NCBI RefSeq assembly: GCF_014224155.1
Contig: NZ_JAASUI010000002.1
Location: 62,001 to 126,000, forward strand
Origin: Listeria cossartiae subsp. cossartiae
GTDB taxonomy: Bacteria > Bacillota > Bacilli > Lactobacillales > Listeriaceae
Direction of reading: 5' to 3'
DNA: 64,000 nt
Numbering within the stretch: position 1 is the first letter of the stretch; the number at the start of each line of letters is the position of its first letter. A program made the position numbers and the translations under genes. The notes under the pieces are model-generated. The model did no database searches. It was not told the DNA's origin and saw nothing but the letters and a program-made list of their open reading frames with translations. Positions 50,599 through 64,000 of this stretch are shown here, piece by piece.

Positions 50599-50745
50599 TT
50601 TCTATTTCCTTTCCTCCCATGTCTTTTAAAAAAATTGGGCTACCGGCCGAACTATCTCTGTCTGTTCACGGAAAAAAATTTGTTTCATTCAGCGGGAAAA
50701 GGTAGGCCAGCCTCCAATTTAAGACTCCCTACCTCCCCGTTTTGT

Positions 50746-53700
50746 TTATTTATGACTTCTTCTCTGTCTATTGATCCATAGGAATAACGCTAATCCTACT
50801 AAGCAAACTCCTAGCAAGACAATCCATAAGTTCATTTGATCGCCAGTTCTTGGAATCGCTTCACGGAATGTTGCTGTGCGCTGTTTTACTTCCGTCAAAT
50901 CGTTGCCGCCTTTGCTAATCGCTTCTTTCTCAGCTACTTGAATGTTAGCAACCACGGATAATTCTTTCTTGCCTGCGTCTGCTGTACCTTCATTAGGGTC
51001 AATTGTGTAAGTGACTTTGTAGGTGCCAGCTTTTTTAGTATTAACTTTCCCTGTGACTTTTACATTAGAAAGTGGGATTTCGCTACCATTTCTCGACATT
51101 GCGCTAACGAAATTGTCTTTCGGATCCCATTTTCCATTTAGTTGTAGCTGACTATCATGGACGATAATTTTCGCGTGATTTTGTAGTACTGTCACATGAG
51201 ATACACTTGTCACACCATCATAACTATAGGTAATTTCGTATGTGCCTGGCGTTTGTGTATCAACTTGACCTGTGACTGTTACGTTAGCCAATTTCACGTT
51301 GTCGCCTTGTTTGTTCGTAGCCGTGTCAAAGTTATCTTTCGCTTGCCAATCATCCCCAGCATAAATTGTGCTGTCGTGGCTTTCCACTTTCGTCTGTCTT
51401 GGTTTTACAGTGATTTGCACGACTTTTGAAACTCCCGCGTAACGATATGTCACGGAATAAGTGCCCGGAGTTGCTAAGTCAACATCAGCAGCATCTTCCA
51501 CTGTAATGTCTTTATAAGCAACCGCGTTTCCAGCTTTATCAATCGCTCGGTCAAAATTGTCTTTTGCTGTCCAAGTATCTCCAGTATAAACCACAGAATC
51601 ATGCGCATAAATAGCTGTTTGCGGATTTTTCACGGAGACTTGAATCGTTTTAGAAAAACCATCGTATTTGTAAGTGATTGGATACGTGCCGGCTTGCGTA
51701 TTATCGACACTTCCTTCTACTGTAATATCTGCAAAAGTGACCGCATTCCCGTCTTTATCGCGTGCGCTATCAAAGTTATCTTTTGCATCCCACGGCTCAT
51801 CAATATAAATTGTGGAGTTATGCGCATTTACAGCTGTTTGAATATTTTTCACTGTTAATGTCACTGTTTTAGTAGCTCCATCAAAACTATATTTGATTTG
51901 ATATGTGCCAGCTTTATTTGTATTTACCGCCGGCGTCTCTGTAACGCTCACTTCGGAAAAGGCTACTGGATCACCGTCTTTATCTACGGCATTATCAAAG
52001 TTATCCTCAGCTGTCCAACTATCGCCTACATAAATAGTGGCATTGTGTGCATTAATTCCTTTTTTGTTTTCTTTTACTGTTACAGTGATTGTTTTTGCTT
52101 CACCTGCATACGTATAGGTGATTGGATACGTGCCGGCTTGCGTTGTGTTGACTGTATTTGTCACAGTAATTTTATCAAAAGTGATTGGATTACCATCTTT
52201 ATCTGCGGCACTATCAAAGTTATCTTTCGCACTCCAAGTATCTCCAGTATAAATGGTAGAATCATGCGCATTAACTTCGGTTGCATTGTCTTTTACCGTA
52301 ACATTAATAGTAGTTACCATATCGTTGTATTTATAAGATACTGGATACGTGCCAGCTGTTGTCGTATCAACCGAACCAGTGACTACGATATCCGCAAAAG
52401 CAACGGCTTCTCCTTCTTTGTTAAGCGCGCTATCGAAGTTATCAGCCGCTCTCCAACTATCGCCTACATAAATTATAGAATCATGCGCGTTCACTATTGT
52501 TAAATCTTTTTCAACTTTTACTTGAATGACTACTTCCACTTCTTTGCCATCTTGTTCCAATGTGTAGGTAAGCGGATATGTGCCACCTTGATTTGGACCG
52601 TTTTGAATAGCTTTTAGTTGTGTTTCGTCAACTTTTACTACATTTGTCCGATCTTGTGCGTTTGAATTTACGCCATTTTTCACTTCTTCAAAAGCTGCTG
52701 TTTTTGCTTTTGTCACTGCTTGAGCTTCTGTTAGGGCTAGTGCATCTTTGTATTCAAGCGTGAAGTTAGTTGCTCCGATTCTTAGTTGGTCTTTCTGAGC
52801 AGTATTGCCGCTCGTTGCTGTTACATAAATCGGTGCAGTAGACTTCTGTTCTGTTCCAAAAATGTCTTTAACTGCAATCGTAAGGTCTGTAGCTGCCATT
52901 GTTTTTCCATTAGTAGAAACGCCTACGATTGCGCCGGAACCATCGCTTAGAGTTTTCGCTGTCGCTATTCCCGCATTAGCTGTAGTCCACTTATAGCCAT
53001 CTGTTGTTGCTTGGATTTTTTGGAAAAAGTCTGGTTCGATTGTATCTTCTGCTGCTTCGCCATTTGTTTGCGCTACTTTTGGCAGAGTAATCTTTAAGCT
53101 TTTTCCTTCTTGAACTATTTTTTCATTTAAGTTTACTTTTAAATCTGTTTCAGGCACGTAAGAAATATAACCTGCGTTGATATGTTGTGCATCTGGTTGT
53201 GCTGGATCGATTTCTTTTACCCAACCAGTCTCAGCGCCTAAATTCGGCGTCGCACTATTTAACGATTTATCTTTACCAACGTTCTGCAAGGTAAATTTGT
53301 GGCCTTCTTTATCAGGGAATTTAACTGCATATTTTCCGTAACCAATACCTAGATTGTAGTCAAACTTATAATCTCCATTTGCATCGGTTGTTGTCGTTAC
53401 ATTTTGCCCATCTTTAGTAAATGGTTCATACGTTGAATTCGTTTCATTCCATTTATATAATTCAACTGTTTCATTCGCAAGCGGTGTATCACTTTGCGCT
53501 GATTCATATACACCATTTGCATTTTTGTCTTTAAATAATCTACCTGCTACTTCTACAATTACTAATTCTGCGCCTACTCGAGTACCTGCGATAGATCCGG
53601 AGTAAGTGTTTGTTGTAACTGCATAGTAAGGGTTGTATACGTCACGTTCACCAATTTTATTTCCAGCTGTAGCAGAATCAAAAGTTTCATCTACTTTTAG

Positions 53701-56682
53701 TGGAACTTTAATTGTTTGCGTTTCTCCAGATTCAATCTCTGTTTTCACTTTGATACGAACCATATTGGCTTTTCCGTAATCGGCAAGTGTATTACTGTAG
53801 ATACCATCTGTCGTATAGTTATTGGAAGTCGCTTCCGTTGTATAGCTTACGTCAAACTGCGCTTTTTGCGCGTCTGTCATTGCAAGCGCGTCACTTAGCT
53901 TCATATCCCATTTAAAAGGTTCACTTTGGAATTTCGAGCCAAAGTCTTGACCAGTTTTTGGAATTGGGATGTAAATATCTAAGCTTTCAGCACTTCCGCT
54001 TGAAGTATTGGTAATCTTAACCATGTAATCCGCGTCAGTTCCTGGTGTGAAATACGAAACTGTGCTGTCATCATCTTCTACATAAGCCGCTTTAATTCCT
54101 TCTCCAGCTACATTTAGGAAAGTTTCTACTGTAACTGTATCTTGTTTAGGAACACTTAGCGTACTTGTGTTAGTGGACAACAATCGTTCTGCATCTTTAC
54201 CATTTTGGTTCACATCAAGCCCATTATCTGGGAAAACATTCGCTCCTAGCGCCGAAGTAACGTTACTTCCACCCCATGCAAGCAACTCTTGAATATCTGT
54301 GTGGATACTCTTACTTAGAGTCATATCAAATGTTGTGTTATAGCTAATATTCAAATATTGTTTTTTAGCGGGATAACCGATATATTCGCCCACTGTTACA
54401 TCTGTTGTTTTGATAACATATACTTTATCGCCGTTATTAGCTGATTTCGCTTCAACAGAAAAATCGACTTCTTTGCCGTCTTGATCTGTCAGTTTAATAG
54501 ATCCCGGTTTAACCGTTGTTCCTTCTAATTGACGTAAATAAATTTCTGGATTGTTAAGGACGGTTCTTGTTCCATATGGGTAATCATGCATAATTAATGA
54601 TGCTTTTGTGGTTACTGTGTCTCCCGCACGAGCAGTCTTAATTAGTGCGCCTTCACTGTTGTAGAATGAAGCTGTCCCATTGGCTGCCGCGCTTACACCA
54701 GTCGTAACGGTATATGTCGATGAACCAGTAACCTTGGTATTTTCTTCATCCTCAGCACCCCAAATATTAACATCAAATTGAATCGAAGTGATACCCGGCT
54801 TCACTATCCCGTATGATGCGCTGTTGGCTGCTTTGAACGGTGCGGAAGTATCAATATTTGTAAATCCGGTAGAGAAGTCCCCTACATTTGCTTTTACTTC
54901 TGTAAAGTATTCCCCTTCTTGAAGACCTACTGCCGTTGCTTCTAGCGTTAGCATTTTATTCGCATTTGTTTTAGGAAGAGTACCTTCGTAAGTTCGATAT
55001 TCTGGATTTAAATTGGTTTTATATTGTACATCTGTTGCTTTATTGCCAGCTAATTTGCCATCAAAAGGTAAATTGACTGTGTATGCTTCCCAGTTTTCAT
55101 CAAATTTAATTTGGTAAACTTGGTTTGTTTTCACTCCGGCAGTTTGCTTATTGTTAATCTGAATAAGACCTGCCCAAGTTTCATTATCTGGGTTAATATA
55201 GTAATTTCTTGGTAGCATAACCATTTTATTCGCAGTTCCACCAACTACTTTACATGTATCTTTCGCAGCTAGCGTTGTTGTATCGTTGGAATCGTTGGTT
55301 AATGCGTCTGTTTCAAATACTTGGTCATCATATGTTGTAATAACCGCATGCGGGACTTTAGGTGCCGTATAGGTCCCAACCGGGGTTCCAGCTGGCACTT
55401 TATATTTGACCGCAAAAATGGTTTCTACTACGCCATAGTAATTTTCTTGTTTGAAATCGATAACGACTTTATTTTCGCTTGGATAATGGGTGATGGTTCT
55501 ATTGTCAGTATTTCCAAGTACACTTTTACCTTCGTTAACTACGCCAGCATACTCCATACCTTCTGGATAATAAAGGGTCGTTGTAACATTTTTGGGAACA
55601 AAGATTCTTGATCCACGGCTATCTGTTTGGTTGATACCATTTACAACTGAATATGGTTTTGTATAATTATAAGAATCTTCTGTATCTGTACTTGCCGTCA
55701 CTTCTGGTAAAAAGGACGATGTATACCAGTTTCTAAACATGGTTTGAACACTCTTTTGAGAAGCGTAACCGACAACATTTTTTCCTTCGGCGTGAACGCT
55801 TTGCTCTGCTGAGGCAACCGGCGTGCTTCCCTCACCCATGTAAGCATCGACTTTAATAGGTGATTTCAAGTCTGCTGTGCCATAATACTTGGCTGCATCT
55901 ACTTGAACAGAAAAGCTAAGCGTTAGTTTCTCCGTGGCAGGCTCTAGCTCATAACTAACTGTTCCATAAGTGGCCTTGTTATAACCCGCCTCTTTATCAG
56001 GAACTGTCACCGAAGTAATCGAGTCTCCAACCGGATTACCAGCGCCAAAATAACTTAAAATACTTGAATCAGAGCTACTTGTTGGTTGGTAGCTGCTTGG
56101 AACAGGTAGCGAAACAAATCGCATACCATCTGGTAACGTGAAATTTATTTTTTTACCAGCGGAACTATTATTATTAAACTCTACTGTGACAGAAACGTCT
56201 TTGATATCCCCGTTACCCCAAGCTGTCTTGTTATAATCGGGAATATTTAAGGCTACAGTCGGCGCACTGGATTTAAGCCCTGTTTTACCAGGAGTTACAG
56301 TTGCCGTCTCTTCAGATATTTCGCTTACTTTATAAGAAGCAGTATATTCTTTTTCTGCGCCAGCTTTATCTTTGTAGGAAATAATAAAGTCGACAGAGCC
56401 ATTTTTGGTAGCTACATATTCAGCTTCCTCGCCATCTGTTTTTTCTCCGTCAGGCGTTTCTATAGCTAAAATTTTAACTTGCGTGTTTTTCGGTGTGGCT
56501 TTAAGTGTCAGTGTAGCTTTCTTTTTGTCGCTTGAAAGCTCATTTTGAACCGTATAAGAAACGGAATCATTACCATTTTCTTCTGCAAAAACTCGGAATG
56601 AAGAAAGATTAAGCTGACCGAGTATTAATAAAGCAGCCATGACTAACAATAAGGAACGCCTCAAGCTTGTTGTTTTTATCAT
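50746..56682 (-). CDS. Giant wall-anchored Ig-repeat protein (IPRTG sorting motif)
   Basis: A 1978-residue protein. Signal peptide (about 1-33), a long beta-rich region with adhesin-type domains (about 140-1030), an SdrD-type B domain (about 1040-1145, RLFKDKNANGVYESAQ), then about 250 residues. Seven Big_3-like repeats follow (about 1400-1920), each opening with a variant of VNAHDSxIYxGDxWxAxDNFDxA and about 70-73 residues long. The end is IPRTGDQ near 1945, a hydrophobic helix and RQRRSHK: a sortase signal with Ile in place of the usual Leu. It follows the ATPase-operon membrane protein gene by 90 bp with no terminator between, so co-transcription is likely. Role: a long surface stalk, ligand unknown. 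Confidence 0.85.
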   Translation of the reverse strand: MIKTTSLRRSLLLVMAALLILGQLNLSSFRVFAEENGNDSVSYTVQNELSSDKKKATLTLKATPKNTQVKILAIETPDGEKTDGEEAEYVATKNGSVDFIISYKDKAGAEKEYTASYKVSEISEETATVTPGKTGLKSSAPTVALNIPDYNKTAWGNGDIKDVSVTVEFNNNSSAGKKINFTLPDGMRFVSLPVPSSYQPTSSSDSSILSYFGAGNPVGDSITSVTVPDKEAGYNKATYGTVSYELEPATEKLTLSFSVQVDAAKYYGTADLKSPIKVDAYMGEGSTPVASAEQSVHAEGKNVVGYASQKSVQTMFRNWYTSSFLPEVTASTDTEDSYNYTKPYSVVNGINQTDSRGSRIFVPKNVTTTLYYPEGMEYAGVVNEGKSVLGNTDNRTITHYPSENKVVIDFKQENYYGVVETIFAVKYKVPAGTPVGTYTAPKVPHAVITTYDDQVFETDALTNDSNDTTTLAAKDTCKVVGGTANKMVMLPRNYYINPDNETWAGLIQINNKQTAGVKTNQVYQIKFDENWEAYTVNLPFDGKLAGNKATDVQYKTNLNPEYRTYEGTLPKTNANKMLTLEATAVGLQEGEYFTEVKANVGDFSTGFTNIDTSAPFKAANSASYGIVKPGITSIQFDVNIWGAEDEENTKVTGSSTYTVTTGVSAAANGTASFYNSEGALIKTARAGDTVTTKASLIMHDYPYGTRTVLNNPEIYLRQLEGTTVKPGSIKLTDQDGKEVDFSVEAKSANNGDKVYVIKTTDVTVGEYIGYPAKKQYLNISYNTTFDMTLSKSIHTDIQELLAWGGSNVTSALGANVFPDNGLDVNQNGKDAERLLSTNTSTLSVPKQDTVTVETFLNVAGEGIKAAYVEDDDSTVSYFTPGTDADYMVKITNTSSGSAESLDIYIPIPKTGQDFGSKFQSEPFKWDMKLSDALAMTDAQKAQFDVSYTTEATSNNYTTDGIYSNTLADYGKANMVRIKVKTEIESGETQTIKVPLKVDETFDSATAGNKIGERDVYNPYYAVTTNTYSGSIAGTRVGAELVIVEVAGRLFKDKNANGVYESAQSDTPLANETVELYKWNETNSTYEPFTKDGQNVTTTTDANGDYKFDYNLGIGYGKYAVKFPDKEGHKFTLQNVGKDKSLNSATPNLGAETGWVKEIDPAQPDAQHINAGYISYVPETDLKVNLNEKIVQEGKSLKITLPKVAQTNGEAAEDTIEPDFFQKIQATTDGYKWTTANAGIATAKTLSDGSGAIVGVSTNGKTMAATDLTIAVKDIFGTEQKSTAPIYVTATSGNTAQKDQLRIGATNFTLEYKDALALTEAQAVTKAKTAAFEEVKNGVNSNAQDRTNVVKVDETQLKAIQNGPNQGGTYPLTYTLEQDGKEVEVVIQVKVEKDLTIVNAHDSIIYVGDSWRAADNFDSALNKEGEAVAFADIVVTGSVDTTTAGTYPVSYKYNDMVTTINVTVKDNATEVNAHDSTIYTGDTWSAKDNFDSAADKDGNPITFDKITVTNTVNTTQAGTYPITYTYAGEAKTITVTVKENKKGINAHNATIYVGDSWTAEDNFDNAVDKDGDPVAFSEVSVTETPAVNTNKAGTYQIKYSFDGATKTVTLTVKNIQTAVNAHNSTIYIDEPWDAKDNFDSARDKDGNAVTFADITVEGSVDNTQAGTYPITYKYDGFSKTIQVSVKNPQTAIYAHDSVVYTGDTWTAKDNFDRAIDKAGNAVAYKDITVEDAADVDLATPGTYSVTYRYAGVSKVVQITVKPRQTKVESHDSTIYAGDDWQAKDNFDTATNKQGDNVKLANVTVTGQVDTQTPGTYEITYSYDGVTSVSHVTVLQNHAKIIVHDSQLQLNGKWDPKDNFVSAMSRNGSEIPLSNVKVTGKVNTKKAGTYKVTYTIDPNEGTADAGKKELSVVANIQVAEKEAISKGGNDLTEVKQRTATFREAIPRTGDQMNLWIVLLGVCLVGLALFLWINRQRRSHK

Positions 56683-56772
56683 ATAAGTTTATCTCCTTTT
56701 GAATTTTCCAAATTGCCCGGGATGTGTTTTCCGTTAATCTAACCGCGGACGCTGAGGATTTTTTTATTAAAA

Positions 56773-62684
<5,912 letters not shown>

Positions 62685-62730
62685 CTACCTTCTGTATGAG
62701 ATTGGGGTACTGAGAAAATGTACCCCTCTA

Positions 62731-64000
<1,270 letters not shown>

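Noticed and set aside
51160..52490. Regular repeats that could be taken for a CRISPR array
   Set aside because: The period is about 210-220 bp, the repeats are imperfect and all are in one protein reading frame.
51196..52503. Plus-strand open frames across the Ig-repeat region
   Set aside because: They mirror the repeated codons of the giant minus-strand protein, show cysteine-rich nonsense sequence and have no ribosome sites.

Overview
The window is Listeria chromosome, most likely L. monocytogenes or a very close relative. The evidence is low GC, strong Shine-Dalgarno sites, the complete lmaDCBA/monocin locus, an mptACD mannose PTS behind a sigma-54 promoter, a chiB-type chitinase and several sortase-anchored surface proteins. 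Gene names come from recognising protein families and gene order; no database search was run. The window reads backwards relative to the usual Listeria numbering.

Layout. 1-10,970: a small membrane protein, a Cna-B/LPKTG adhesin, a HAD phosphatase, a nuclease-XPD/DinG helicase with a possible SOS box, a Crp-like regulator, a Zur-boxed zinc ABC transporter and an oligopeptide-binding lipoprotein. 11,176-13,600: LXG toxin locus A (two small helical partners, an LXG toxin with an HExxH tip, immunity protein). 13,709-17,500: an oligopeptide ABC operon behind a SAM-I riboswitch. 17,569-23,150: a GNAT and ferredoxin-like pair, an IMPDH-like enzyme, an EAL phosphodiesterase and an LPTTG-anchored 5'-nucleotidase. 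23,151-33,906: the monocin (F-type tailocin) locus, comprising lysis genes, fibre/baseplate genes, tape measure, frameshifted tail chaperones, tail tube LmaA, LmaB, regulators LmaC/LmaD, a CI-like repressor and an ImmA/MpaR-like partner. 34,080-35,455: a Crp-like regulator and a second EAL protein. 35,526-39,060: LXG locus B with a displaced toxin tip and a frameshifted immunity gene behind it. 39,355-46,827: chitinase, twin small membrane proteins, nitroreductase/monooxygenase/ArsR cluster, a pyruvyl-transferase-like protein and two DUF proteins. 46,939-50,598: mannose PTS and a Crp-like regulator. 50,746-64,000: a long minus-strand operon with a second F-type-like ATPase set between surface or exported proteins.

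Most interesting system. The ATPase cluster (c, b-delta fusion, alpha, gamma, beta, epsilon, then a membrane protein) keeps its catalytic motifs in alpha and beta. It has no recognisable a subunit, and its c subunit has valine where the ion-binding Glu/Asp of helix 2 should be. It therefore looks like an F1-type motor that hydrolyses ATP without pumping protons. The genes flanking it, with no obvious terminator between, encode a 1978-residue wall-anchored Ig-repeat protein and a probably extracellular beta-rich protein. This suggests an envelope machine, formally resembling the F1-like X0 ATPases of mycoplasmas.

Other notable items: two LXG loci sharing an almost identical promoter element; a 91-bp direct repeat that marks the exchange point of LXG toxin tips; a TTTTTTG programmed frameshift site in the monocin tail chaperone; and repeated GGTGC-type operator half-sites in the monocin switch that recur before the structural genes.
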